64,000 bases of DNA, taken from contig CAVSZZ010000002.1 of assembly GCA_963732595.1 (NCBI GenBank), positions 1,488,001 through 1,552,000 of the forward strand, read 5' to 3'. This document shows, piece by piece, positions 37,767-46,903 of the stretch. Made by a program: the position numbers and the translations under genes. This DNA is from JAFGXF01 sp963732595 (GTDB lineage: Bacteria > Chloroflexota > Anaerolineae > Anaerolineales > Anaerolineaceae). Position 1 is the stretch's first letter. Every line of letters starts with the position of its first letter. The notes below the pieces were generated by a model. That model was given only the letters and a program-made list of their open reading frames with translations, did not search any database and was not told the DNA's origin.

Positions 37767-39500
37767 ATGTTGAAACGGATCGTATTGCCGTTGTTGCTGG
37801 CTTTCTTGTTATTCTTGCCGGGGACTGTCTCGGCTGACAAGGATTACGTAGCGGAATATTTCGACATTGATATTCAAGTGGGGGGCGACGGCTCCATGCA
37901 GGTGACCGAGACGATCACATTCCGTTTCATGGGCGGGCCATTCACTTATGTCTACCGCACGCTGGAGAAGACCCGCACGGATGGCATCACCTTCATCAGC
38001 GCGGCACTGGACGGGGTTCCACTCCGGGTTAATGAAGATAACGCGCTTGAATGGGTGGAAGTTGAAGAAGGCGATCCGTTGAATGTAACCTGGCATTTTG
38101 CAGAAACCACTGATCAGACGCGTATTTATACGCTGACGTACCAGGTGGATGGTGTTGTGCGCAAGGATGCGACCGACGCCATCGTCTGGTTTGCCATCCC
38201 GCCGGATCACGACTATCGGGTCCAAACATCCCGCATCACGATCTCTTATCCAGCCGCAGCCGTCATGTCAGGTCTGCCGCAGCTTACGGGAGCTGATTCG
38301 TACAGCGTTGAAAGCGATGGAAACCCCATCGTTCTCACCAGTGGTCCGGTTGAATCGAATTTCCCCCTGGTTATGACTCTGGAGTTTAATCCTGGCACAC
38401 TCATTACAACCCCTCCTGACTGGCAACTTTCAGAAGCTGCCCGGGCAAAACGGACTGCACAAACGACACCGTTCACGGTTGGTGGTTTTTTGATCGGGTT
38501 GATCGGCCTGGCATCCGCCTTGATTGTGACTGCAACTCGGCGCGATCCCTCTGATGAGAGCAGTCCGCCGGTTTCCATCGCCCGCCCGGTGAGCCCGCCT
38601 ACCAATTACAAACCGGCAGTGGCGGCAGCAGTGGCAGCGCGCGACAATCCCACCCTGATGCATAGCCTGGCAACATTGATTGACCTGGCCCGGCGTGGTG
38701 CTCTGTGTATCGAACAGGTTCCAGGAAAGTGGTACAACCCAAATCGTTTCGAAATCGTCAAACTTTCACAAACACCCGATCTGTCATTGCACGAGCAGGT
38801 CCTGATGGATGCCCTTTTCATCAAAAAAGGGGAACCGGTAGAACGGGTAAACCTGGAGCAGTATCCCCAACTGATCGGTAAACACATTCGCGAATTCTCC
38901 AAAGCCGTGAAAACGGAAATCGCACTTTTGGGGTTGATCAATCCCGACCGTAAGAAAAAACAAAATCGTTTGTTGATCTCCGGCACTGGTCTGATCCTGG
39001 CTGGTGTCTTCATAGGATTAACTCTGGGCCTCATGGTTGTAGGCCGGCCCGAGATGCTTCCTTTGGACTTGGATCGATTGACCAGTGCACTTTTGGGCGT
39101 GAGTATCGCTGCATTCCTCGGCGGTCTGGTCTATATTATTTTTGCAGCCCTCTTCTCTCCACTGACTGCCCAGGGGAGGTGGATAGCGAGTCAATGGACC
39201 GGCTTCTCGCGTTACTTGAAGGATATCGTCGCGAAACGCGAAACACTCATTCGGCCGGATACATTTACCCAATTTCTCCCCTTTGCAGCGGGATTTGGTT
39301 TGGGAGAACAATGGGCAAAATTCTTCCAAAAACACGGCTCTGTTGAAATACCAGCCTGGTTCCATGCATTGAATGCCCAGGATGCTAATGCATCCTTTGG
39401 AGCTTTCACATCTTTCATGTCAAGCTCCAGCTCGAATGCTTCCTCGGGAGGGGGCGGCGGGGGCGGAGCGTCGGGTGGTGGCGGCAGCGGAGCCGGGTAG
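37767..39500 (+). CDS. DUF2207-type membrane protein
   Basis: A 577-residue protein. A signal peptide ends near PGTVSA; an extracellular beta-rich DUF2207 domain (to about 215) contains YFDIDIQVGGDGSMQVTETITF and YRTLEKTRTDGI. A helix near residue 235 precedes a cytoplasmic region, followed by two more helices (about 395-450). The protein ends in a low-complexity Ser/Gly tail (SSSSSNAS then Gly-rich). GGAGGGA precedes the ATG. The family is widespread in envelopes but its function is not known. Confidence 0.85.
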   Translation: MLKRIVLPLLLAFLLFLPGTVSADKDYVAEYFDIDIQVGGDGSMQVTETITFRFMGGPFTYVYRTLEKTRTDGITFISAALDGVPLRVNEDNALEWVEVEEGDPLNVTWHFAETTDQTRIYTLTYQVDGVVRKDATDAIVWFAIPPDHDYRVQTSRITISYPAAAVMSGLPQLTGADSYSVESDGNPIVLTSGPVESNFPLVMTLEFNPGTLITTPPDWQLSEAARAKRTAQTTPFTVGGFLIGLIGLASALIVTATRRDPSDESSPPVSIARPVSPPTNYKPAVAAAVAARDNPTLMHSLATLIDLARRGALCIEQVPGKWYNPNRFEIVKLSQTPDLSLHEQVLMDALFIKKGEPVERVNLEQYPQLIGKHIREFSKAVKTEIALLGLINPDRKKKQNRLLISGTGLILAGVFIGLTLGLMVVGRPEMLPLDLDRLTSALLGVSIAAFLGGLVYIIFAALFSPLTAQGRWIASQWTGFSRYLKDIVAKRETLIRPDTFTQFLPFAAGFGLGEQWAKFFQKHGSVEIPAWFHALNAQDANASFGAFTSFMSSSSSNASSGGGGGGGASGGGGSGAG

Positions 39501-39593
39501 ACTGAATTATGTAATGACTTGAGATCTTTGGTGGAACGGGCTTCTTTTCTCAAAGGATAATTTGCGTTATTCCTGATCAGAGAAGAAATACCA

Positions 39594-41939
39594 GTGGACC
39601 ATAAGTACACTTCCAAAATGATAAAAACCTTCTGGCAAAAGTATTGGATCTACCTGGTTCCTTTGCTGCTTTGCAGCCTGATCATGCTGCCGCGCCTGTT
39701 GGATCCTCATTTTGGATTGATGGATGATGGTGAGGCAATTGAAAAAGCCAATTTGATCATCGATGATCAATGGGGCTTCGGCTCGGAATCGGCTTCAGGA
39801 AGGTTCAGACCTTTATACTGGTACATCCATTTCTTACTGTTCATGATATTTGGCACCGATCCGCTGGGATATTTAGCAGTAAATTATCTGGTGCTTGTCC
39901 TCCTGATCGTGGGGGTTGTCAAATTGTTGAAGATTATTGGAAGTTCAAATTCAACCATTCTGGTCACCTGTGTTTTATTCCTGCTTTCAGGACCAATACC
40001 CGAGAGTTACTTTACGCTGTCCAAATACGAAATATTTCAACTGGTTTTTATTATTTACGCGATACTGATGGCTGAACAATACCCACATACGGGATCAGTG
40101 AAAGGGAAGATTCTGCTGGGTTTGGGAGTATTCCTATTCAGCCTGGTATCCTACTTGATCAAGGAAACCAGCTTGATCATGCCGGTAATCTACACAGGCT
40201 GGTTGGCTCTCAAGTATTGGAAGGAAAAGCGGCTTGGGTTCTCACATTTTGTTTTGTTGGCGGGCAGTCTGGGAGCGGCTTTGATATACCTGGCCTGGCG
40301 TGGAACATATTTCACTCGAGCGATCTCGGCCGGGTCTTATGTTGGAACGCATACCAGCCTCAACATTTCTTCGTTATTTAACTCTCTGATAGAATGGGAA
40401 CCTTGGCTTCGACGGGATTTTTCATACTCCGTCGTTCTGATCATATCGCTTGTCTTGAGCCTGCTCCTAGCCAGACGCAAGCCAGATCGAGCGGATTTCT
40501 ATCTGGGTGTATCCATCTGGATGGTTGGATGGTTGGGGGTATTTTTACCCTGGGTAATCAAAATTGAGTATTACCTGTTGCCCTTTGCCCTGGGTTGCAG
40601 TGTTCTGACAGCTCATGTCCTGATCGATCTATTTCAAGCGATCAAACGAAGTACCTTGTGGACCCGCCTTGTTTTGTACGCTGGCATCGGGGTGGCCGGC
40701 ATTTTATTCATCAATTCCCTGTTCTTGATATTTAATAATGCCCGTTACCAATTACTAATGGATGATATAAATTCACGCATGATGAAGCATCTGGTCGAGG
40801 TTATGCCCAAAAATGGGCACGTCTATGTGAACCTGCCGGCGGATAACGAATACATCAAGGAAATCGAATTGCAATTTCAATATATCTATGGACGACCAGA
40901 TATCATCGTCTCCCGTTTTTACTATCAATTATTTCAGTCAATTGGCAATGATTCCGTGGTCATCTCTCCTATCGTCGTCAACCGACCAGTTTATTCGGTG
41001 CGCCATGCATTTTCAGATGATGATTCCGGAGCGTGGACCTACTCGCTTGAAAAGTATATGGCTGATGGTATCGGTGATTCATACACCTTCTCAGGTCAAT
41101 TCACACAGATCGAACCACATATATTCCGGATTGTCTGCATTGTCTTTCAGAGCCTGGGATCCTGTGGATCAAACACAAGGATTCTTGAAATTGAGCAGTT
41201 ATCATACCAATGGCAAATCTTTCCATATGGGGGGCATTTGGAAAATTCTGCCCAGCCAGGAATTTATGGCACTGGTGAATGGCGTCTGCGTAAGAAGGAT
41301 GGCACGGTTCTCACGACCCGATTTGGTGATAATTCCGGAATACCTGTCGTTGGAGATTGGAATGGTGATTTGATCTCAGATCTCGGCGTGTATACGCCCT
41401 GGATAAACGAGTGGAAAATAGACTGGAATCAGGATAAACAGGCAGATCTGGTTTTTGTCCTGGAGGAAATGGATTTGGCTGATCTCCCTTTGGTGGGTGA
41501 TTGGAATGGGGATGGCCGGGATACCCCCGGATTCTTTGATCGATCCAGTCTGACCTGGTATCTGTATGATGGTCTGGTCGGATCCTATCAAGTCATTAGA
41601 ACCATCAAGGGCGGTATGCAATCCTCCATGCCTCTTATCGGCGATTGGAATCGCGATTCAATAGACACCTGGGGGGTATATAACCCCATAACTGGCGAGG
41701 TTAACCTTGAAAACGAGTTCGTGGGAGATCTGAGTGGGGTCGATTTCACACTACCGGTCAACTCAGTAGTGATCGTGGCCGATTGGTATGGAACAGGTCG
41801 GGATACCCTGGCCTTCATTGATAAAAACGACTGGGTGATATTACCGGCGAACTGCGCCTGCACGTACGCTAATTATCCGCCCCCATATCGTTATTTCATA
41901 GGTGAAGGTACCCCGGTCAGTGGTTTCTGGCCAGAGTAA
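39594..41939 (+). CDS. Polytopic glycosyltransferase-like protein with C-terminal FG-GAP/VCBS-like repeats
   Basis: A 781-residue protein. Residues 10-390 carry about 10-12 membrane helices with an early short loop FGLMDDGEAIEK, like the acidic first loop of GT39/PMT-type transferases. The outer region of about 130 residues is followed by at least four repeats with VGDWNGD...D.GVYTP, GDWNGDGRDTPGFFD, GDWNRDSIDTWGVYNP and ADWYGTGRDTLAFID, which resemble calcium-binding FG-GAP/VCBS blades. The start is GTG at 39594, with an ATG at 39618 possible. Fusion of these two modules is unusual. Substrate unknown. Confidence 0.7.
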   Translation: MDHKYTSKMIKTFWQKYWIYLVPLLLCSLIMLPRLLDPHFGLMDDGEAIEKANLIIDDQWGFGSESASGRFRPLYWYIHFLLFMIFGTDPLGYLAVNYLVLVLLIVGVVKLLKIIGSSNSTILVTCVLFLLSGPIPESYFTLSKYEIFQLVFIIYAILMAEQYPHTGSVKGKILLGLGVFLFSLVSYLIKETSLIMPVIYTGWLALKYWKEKRLGFSHFVLLAGSLGAALIYLAWRGTYFTRAISAGSYVGTHTSLNISSLFNSLIEWEPWLRRDFSYSVVLIISLVLSLLLARRKPDRADFYLGVSIWMVGWLGVFLPWVIKIEYYLLPFALGCSVLTAHVLIDLFQAIKRSTLWTRLVLYAGIGVAGILFINSLFLIFNNARYQLLMDDINSRMMKHLVEVMPKNGHVYVNLPADNEYIKEIELQFQYIYGRPDIIVSRFYYQLFQSIGNDSVVISPIVVNRPVYSVRHAFSDDDSGAWTYSLEKYMADGIGDSYTFSGQFTQIEPHIFRIVCIVFQSLGSCGSNTRILEIEQLSYQWQIFPYGGHLENSAQPGIYGTGEWRLRKKDGTVLTTRFGDNSGIPVVGDWNGDLISDLGVYTPWINEWKIDWNQDKQADLVFVLEEMDLADLPLVGDWNGDGRDTPGFFDRSSLTWYLYDGLVGSYQVIRTIKGGMQSSMPLIGDWNRDSIDTWGVYNPITGEVNLENEFVGDLSGVDFTLPVNSVVIVADWYGTGRDTLAFIDKNDWVILPANCACTYANYPPPYRYFIGEGTPVSGFWPE

Positions 41940-41980
41940 TCAGACCGGACCCCTGCTTGACAGGTTATCCACGAAGTACG

Positions 41981-42484
41981 TTATAAATTATTCGATAGTT
42001 CTGCGAGTTTAATAAAAAGACTGCTCACGCCCTCTGCCGTGGCTGCACTTGTGACGATATGCTCCGCCCCGATCAGCTGGGCGAATTTCTCGGCGTTCCG
42101 GGTGTTCCGGTCATTCACCAGATCTGCCTTGTTGCCGATCACCAGAAATTTCAGGCATGTGCAATTACTGCGTGTTTCTTCATACCATTTCTGCAGGTGT
42201 TCGAGGGAATCCGGGACTCCCAGATCGTAAACCAGGGCGGTTGCCCGCGTTCCTCGGTAAAAACCGGAGCGCACGATATTAAAACGTTCCTGGCCGGCCA
42301 TATCCCAGATCGAAAGCTTGACATCCCCTCTAGGGAGTGTGATGACCTTTGTTTGAAAGTCCACTCCGATGGTGCTGACGCGTGAGGTTTCAAAACGTCC
42401 CTCGCAATACTGTCTAACGAGGGAGGTCTTGCCTACATTCTCATCTCCGGCAATGACAACCTTGTAAAGGGGGATGGAACTCAT
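41981..42484 (-). CDS. Ras/Rab-like small GTPase
   Basis: A 167-residue protein with all small-GTPase motifs: P-loop GDENVGKT (13-20), switch-I Thr38 in STIGVDF, DMAGQE (61-66), NKAD (118-121) and SAA (146-148). The DxAGQE and NKxD sequences are closer to eukaryotic Rab/Ras than to bacterial Era/Obg-type GTPases. There is no C-terminal cysteine for lipid attachment, so any membrane localisation must come from a partner. It starts three bases after the stop of the upstream gene, so they are translationally linked. Role unknown; MglA-like or polarity/trafficking-type switches are the precedent. Confidence 0.9.
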   Translation of the reverse strand: MSSIPLYKVVIAGDENVGKTSLVRQYCEGRFETSRVSTIGVDFQTKVITLPRGDVKLSIWDMAGQERFNIVRSGFYRGTRATALVYDLGVPDSLEHLQKWYEETRSNCTCLKFLVIGNKADLVNDRNTRNAEKFAQLIGAEHIVTSAATAEGVSSLFIKLAELSNNL

Positions 42485-42487
42485 GGA

Positions 42488-43261
42488 TTAGATCTGGTTT
42501 TTAATGAAGAACTCGTGAGGGAATACCAGGCGTTCAACCACCGGTGGAGATACTTTGAGCATGGTGTCGTTGGCGACTTCAAACGCATGGTGAACGTCTT
42601 CAAGGCGTTTAATCTGACGTTGGGAGGGCTCGTGTGAGAAGACTGCCAGGGTGGTGGTCAGGGTGCCTGGGATGAAAACCAACCATTGACCACCTTCGAT
42701 CTGGGTTGATTTCACGCCGGCGCCGAATATTTCACGTGTGGCAGACCGGTAGGAGGAGAGCATCGGTACGAACAGAGCCGGGTCAACGGTGAAGGTTCCC
42801 AGACTCTTGATCGGCATACCGGATTCATTATCATAAATGGAGAATCCCAAAACCTGGGCAATAAGTTTCCGTTTAATGATGACTGTGGAACCTTCATGGG
42901 CGGCCACTTTCCATTTATCCGTACCGGGGGAGGTTTCGATCAAGGAGATGACCTGCTGGATCTTGTTCTGGTAGTGGGCATACAGTTCCTGGAACTGGGT
43001 GCGGTTGATATGCCCTTCTGCAAAACTGTTAACGAGCGCAGCCACTTTCTCATTTTCTTTTGAGAGATAGGATTCCGCTTCCTGCTGGGGGGTCAGGGCA
43101 GTTGGGGGTCTTACACCTGAGGGCTTCTCAACAGGGAGCGGAGCAGGTGTCACATCGGGGGGAAGCTTGATCGTATCTGGAGCTGTGACCTCGGCGGAAG
43201 AGTCCCCCTGACGGGTTTTACCACGAAGTTTATCGAAGATAGATTTTAACCGTCGGTTCAT
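42488..43261 (-). CDS. Roadblock/longin-like partner of the small GTPase (tentative)
   Basis: A 257-residue protein of unknown family. The N-terminal 80 residues are Pro/basic-rich and likely disordered, followed by a helical stretch (about 80-115). Residues 120-240 form one domain with the pattern VLGFSIYDNESGMPI, VPMLSSYRSATREIFGAG, GGQWLVFIPGTLTTTLAVFSHEPSQ and an amphipathic terminal helix, consistent with a roadblock/longin-type fold of the kind that regulates small GTPases (compare MglB). This is a pattern-based inference. It is upstream of and directly coupled to the GTPase gene. Confidence 0.5.
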   Translation of the reverse strand: MNRRLKSIFDKLRGKTRQGDSSAEVTAPDTIKLPPDVTPAPLPVEKPSGVRPPTALTPQQEAESYLSKENEKVAALVNSFAEGHINRTQFQELYAHYQNKIQQVISLIETSPGTDKWKVAAHEGSTVIIKRKLIAQVLGFSIYDNESGMPIKSLGTFTVDPALFVPMLSSYRSATREIFGAGVKSTQIEGGQWLVFIPGTLTTTLAVFSHEPSQRQIKRLEDVHHAFEVANDTMLKVSPPVVERLVFPHEFFIKNQI

Positions 43262-43327
43262 GTGGGTCGGGTTCCCGTAGTTTTCTTTACATTATACATT
43301 AAACAGTTTGGATTAGGTTCTTTTTAT

Positions 43328-43430
43328 ATCAATTACACAAGGATGTCAATAGCCCGAATGTGCTCCGGTTATACTATTACCTTCCTGCGATCGTGAATGA
43401 CCCTTTACATCAATTGATCTAAGGATGTCA
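43328..43430 (+). promoter_or_regulatory. Direct repeats upstream of fba
   Basis: ATCAATT followed after four or five bases by AAGGATGTCA occurs at 43328-43348 and 43409-43430, 81-82 bp apart. A TATAAT lies at 43441-43446. Possible regulator sites for the aldolase gene. Confidence 0.3.
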
Positions 43431-43495
43431 GATGTTCAGTTATAATTCCCCCGATATTATTACAGGCTTGTATAGACAAAACCAAGGAGTCAGAT

Positions 43496-44440
43496 ATGAT
43501 CGTCACCACTAAAAAACTATTTGAACATGCATACGGCAAGTACGCCATCGGTGCATACAATATCAATAATCTGGAACAAACGATGGGGCTCTTTCGTGGA
43601 AATCTGGACAGCCGGGCTCCTTTTATCATCCAGATCAGTAAAGGCGCACGCACCTATTCTGATAAACGCATGCTGGAAGGTTTGATCCGTGCGGCTGACG
43701 AGGTCTTTCCAGAGGCGGTTTTTGCGGTTCATCTTGATCATGGCGATGTGGCTACCTGCCTGGATTGTATCGACAGTGGTTTCTACAGCTCGGTCATGAT
43801 CGACGCCAGCCATGAACCTTACGAGAAGAATATCGAAATCACCCGGGGTATTGTCAACGCAGCCCATGACCGGGGTATCGTGGTTGAAGCCGAACTGGGT
43901 CAACTCGGTGGGGTGGAGGAACACGTTGCTGTGAGTGAAGCCAATGCCAAGCTCACCGACCCGGATCAGGCGAAGGATTTTGTAGACCGCACCGGGATCG
44001 ACTCGCTGGCCTGCGCCATCGGCACCTCGCACGGCGCTTTCAAATTCAGCGGTACTCAGGGGCTGCGTTTTGACGTGCTGGAGGAAATTCAGAAACGCCT
44101 GCCTGGATTCCCACTGGTGATGCATGGCTCTTCATCGGTGCCTCAGGAGGAAGTGGCGCGAATCAATGCGGCCGGGGGCTCACTCAAAGGTGCCAAGGGA
44201 GTGGACGCGGAACAGTTCCTCCGGGCAGCGGAGTTGGGCGTCACCAAGATCAACATCGACACGGATGGTCGCCTGGTTTGGACGCGTGTGCATCGTGAGT
44301 ATTTCCGTGACTTTCCAGAAAAATTCGACTTGCGCGATCCCGGTAAAGTCTTCATGGCTGAATATGCCAAGTTCATTGCAAACAAAAATACCAAGCTGGG
44401 TTCTGCCGGGCATCTGGATGAATTAACCAAAGTCCTTTGA
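43496..44440 (+). CDS. fba: Class II fructose-bisphosphate aldolase family enzyme
   Basis: Zinc-dependent aldolase of glycolysis and gluconeogenesis (fructose-1,6-bisphosphate to two triose phosphates). It has 314 residues; motifs HLDHGD (catalytic D81, zinc H82), GTSHGAFKF (zinc H179) and VMHGSSS (zinc H210), and INIDTDGRL binding the phosphate. AAGGAG precedes the ATG. It ends at a strong terminator. Tagatose-bisphosphate aldolases share these motifs; fructose is the likelier substrate. Confidence 0.9.
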   Translation: MIVTTKKLFEHAYGKYAIGAYNINNLEQTMGLFRGNLDSRAPFIIQISKGARTYSDKRMLEGLIRAADEVFPEAVFAVHLDHGDVATCLDCIDSGFYSSVMIDASHEPYEKNIEITRGIVNAAHDRGIVVEAELGQLGGVEEHVAVSEANAKLTDPDQAKDFVDRTGIDSLACAIGTSHGAFKFSGTQGLRFDVLEEIQKRLPGFPLVMHGSSSVPQEEVARINAAGGSLKGAKGVDAEQFLRAAELGVTKINIDTDGRLVWTRVHREYFRDFPEKFDLRDPGKVFMAEYAKFIANKNTKLGSAGHLDELTKVL

Positions 44441-44458
44441 TTTAATATTTCAATTGTA

Positions 44459-44492
44459 AAAAGCGCAGGGCATTCAATTGCCCTGCGCTTTT
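44459..44492 (+). terminator. Bidirectional terminator after fba
   Basis: AAAAGCGCAGGGCA (44459-44472) and its complement (44479-44492) form a perfect 14-bp stem with a 6-nt loop, ending in a TTTT run. Confidence 0.9.
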
Positions 44493-44512
44493 ATTGATTT
44501 TTGATAGGATCC

Positions 44513-46903
44513 TTATTCAGGAACCCAGACCAGTGTCACAAGTTGGACATCAATATCACTCTTTTTGGGCTTGATGAACAGAGTATCCAATTCCACGGCT
44601 GCGGCATTGCCTTTACCTCCCATGGCAGCCAATTCGGCATCGAATTGTGCCTGGAGATCAGAGATCTGCTGCTGGAGTTCCTTTTCAGCCTGGACGGCTT
44701 GGTTGTATTCCTGCAGCGCAGTTGCCGACGTGCTGACCCCGCGAATGGCTGTGGAAGCCTTGTTGATGTTGGTCTGGCTGAAGAGTTTCCGTCCGGTGAA
44801 GGCACTTAACAAGGCGCCGCCCACTTTCACGGCTGTCTGGAAGCCTTTTTCCTTGGACTGTGAGCTCTCGCGTTGTTTGACCGCCTGAGCTTTTTTCAAC
44901 TTCTCTTGCAGCGCCAGGTACTTGGGTGAGTACTTTGCACGTAACTTTTCAACCACTTCGTCGCGATTCTCGCGCCCGCTCTGGCCGATCCGGATCCTGA
45001 ACTCCTGTTCACTTTCACCAGGGGAGGAAATCAAATCGGTGGCGCGACTTTTATAAAGAGTCATAGCCTGACCGGATAACAGCCAGCTTGAGAAATCCTT
45101 GGCCCACTCGCCGTAGTTCTTGGAAATTGTAGCTGCAGATGGGACTATTCCAAATTTTGCTCCTGCCCGGGGGATCTTTTCCAGAGCGTCGGGGTGGAAC
45201 TTGGCTTTAGTACTTTTTTGCCAGTCGACCGGGATGGCAGCATTGCTGATACCGGTCAGGTAGATGGCATCCACAGCACCACTCACCTTAAGCCTGGTAT
45301 CCGAGTAAATGATGCGGGCTACACCCAGTAGATAGGGTTGGTATGTGATCTCTCCCGGAGAGGTGGGGGGTGCATAATATGTGGGCACATCCATCGGCAG
45401 GGGAGGTGCCTGCGTTGTCAAACCTTCTGTCGTCGCCGGTTTCTTTTCGGAAATTGATGGTCTGGCAGTGGTTGTTGTCGGCGAAGATTTCTTTAGAGGG
45501 TCCATCAGTTGCTTGATCTGGTCGCGGGTTAACGGACCGCGCAAATAAGACATCGCCCAACGTGTGGTCATCAGAACCGGTTCGTCCTCATGGGCATTGC
45601 TCATCAGGAAAACCCGGCTTTGCAGGCCGGAAATGATCTTGTCCATCTTTTGCCGGCTGAAATTCGCCTGAGCGGTGGCTGCAGCGCCTTCGAGCCCATC
45701 CAGCAGGCGCAGCTTGTCACGTTCAGCCTGCAAGCGACCGATGAACCAGGTGCCGGCGTTCGAGAGCGCCTTGTAGTCCAGGTCGACCGGATTCTGGGTG
45801 ACCAATACCAGCCCGACTCCAAAGGCGCGAGCTTGTTTTAAAAGCGTCAACATCGGCAATTTGGAGGGTGGATTGGCCGTGGGTGGTAGGAACCCGAAGA
45901 TTTCGTCCATGTACACCAGAGCCCTCAGGCTGCTGGTACCGGACTGCCCGCGCATCCAGGCGATGATCTGGTTGAACAGAAGCGAAACAAAGAACATGCG
46001 CTCGGGGTCGCTCAGGTGGGCAATGGAGAAAATGGCGATGCGCGGTTTGCCCTGGGCGGTGTAGAGGATATTGGTGATATCCAGCGCTTCTCCCTCAAGC
46101 CAGGCACTGAAACCCGGTGAAGCCAGCAGGTTATTGAGGGCCATGACTAGTTCAAAACGCTCCTTGGGTGGGTAGAATGAATCCAAGGTCAAAACGCCGA
46201 TTTTGGTCACCGGTGGCGTTTGAACCTGCTCGATCATGGCGGCCAGATCGAGGTCCTGCCCGGCACGCCAGGCTTTTTCCAGAATCGTAGACAACAGGAT
46301 ATGTTCCCGGCTCTGGACTGGATCTGCTTCAATCCCGACCAGACCAAGCAGACTGGTCACGGTCGTGCTGATACGCTCACGCAATAATTCATTATCTTCC
46401 ATCAGAGCGGTTGGCGGTGCTGCAAAGGACTTCAGAATGGATACAGGGAAACCCGCATTGGATGCCGGGGTGTAAATTCGGAAATCGGCCGAATCCTTAA
46501 GTTTCTTGATGCGATCGCCGCTCTGGCCTGAATCTTCGAGTCCTTTTTTCCACTTGGCCGCCTGGTCAGCTGCATACGCTTCGGGTGTCATGCCCTTCTG
46601 GCGCGCATCATCTGTATTGATCCATGGCAGGAAATCCGCCGGTGCGAGGGCAGGAAAGGTCAGCAGGAGGTTGGTCAGGTCGCCTTTTGGGTCGATCAAA
46701 ATCGCCGGAACGCCATCGATGGCTGCCTCCTCGATCAAGTCGATGCACAGACCGGTTTTTCCGCTGCCGGTCATGCCGACACAGACAGCATGGGTGACCA
46801 GATCCTTGGAATCATACAAGATCAGATCCTCTCCCGCTTTTTTTGTGATGGGATCAACCTGGCGCCCAAGGTAAAATGTTCCGAGTTTCTCAAAATCCTG
46901 CAT
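44513..46903 (-). CDS. HerA/DUF853-type ATPase
   Basis: A 796-residue protein. Walker A is GMTGSGKT (43-50) and Walker B is RALVYMDEIFGF; LVLVTQNPVDLDYKALSNAGTWFIGRLQ resembles the HerA/TraG sensor region. A Pro-rich linker (about 480-520) leads to a C-terminal half with a long charged coiled coil (EKLRAKYSPKYLALQEKLKKAQ, QAEKELQQQISDLQAQFDAE). The ATG at 46903 has AGGAGGT. HerA-type ATPases move DNA or proteins; no NurA nuclease gene is adjacent, so a direct repair role is not established. Confidence 0.82.
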   Translation of the reverse strand: MQDFEKLGTFYLGRQVDPITKKAGEDLILYDSKDLVTHAVCVGMTGSGKTGLCIDLIEEAAIDGVPAILIDPKGDLTNLLLTFPALAPADFLPWINTDDARQKGMTPEAYAADQAAKWKKGLEDSGQSGDRIKKLKDSADFRIYTPASNAGFPVSILKSFAAPPTALMEDNELLRERISTTVTSLLGLVGIEADPVQSREHILLSTILEKAWRAGQDLDLAAMIEQVQTPPVTKIGVLTLDSFYPPKERFELVMALNNLLASPGFSAWLEGEALDITNILYTAQGKPRIAIFSIAHLSDPERMFFVSLLFNQIIAWMRGQSGTSSLRALVYMDEIFGFLPPTANPPSKLPMLTLLKQARAFGVGLVLVTQNPVDLDYKALSNAGTWFIGRLQAERDKLRLLDGLEGAAATAQANFSRQKMDKIISGLQSRVFLMSNAHEDEPVLMTTRWAMSYLRGPLTRDQIKQLMDPLKKSSPTTTTARPSISEKKPATTEGLTTQAPPLPMDVPTYYAPPTSPGEITYQPYLLGVARIIYSDTRLKVSGAVDAIYLTGISNAAIPVDWQKSTKAKFHPDALEKIPRAGAKFGIVPSAATISKNYGEWAKDFSSWLLSGQAMTLYKSRATDLISSPGESEQEFRIRIGQSGRENRDEVVEKLRAKYSPKYLALQEKLKKAQAVKQRESSQSKEKGFQTAVKVGGALLSAFTGRKLFSQTNINKASTAIRGVSTSATALQEYNQAVQAEKELQQQISDLQAQFDAELAAMGGKGNAAAVELDTLFIKPKKSDIDVQLVTLVWVPE

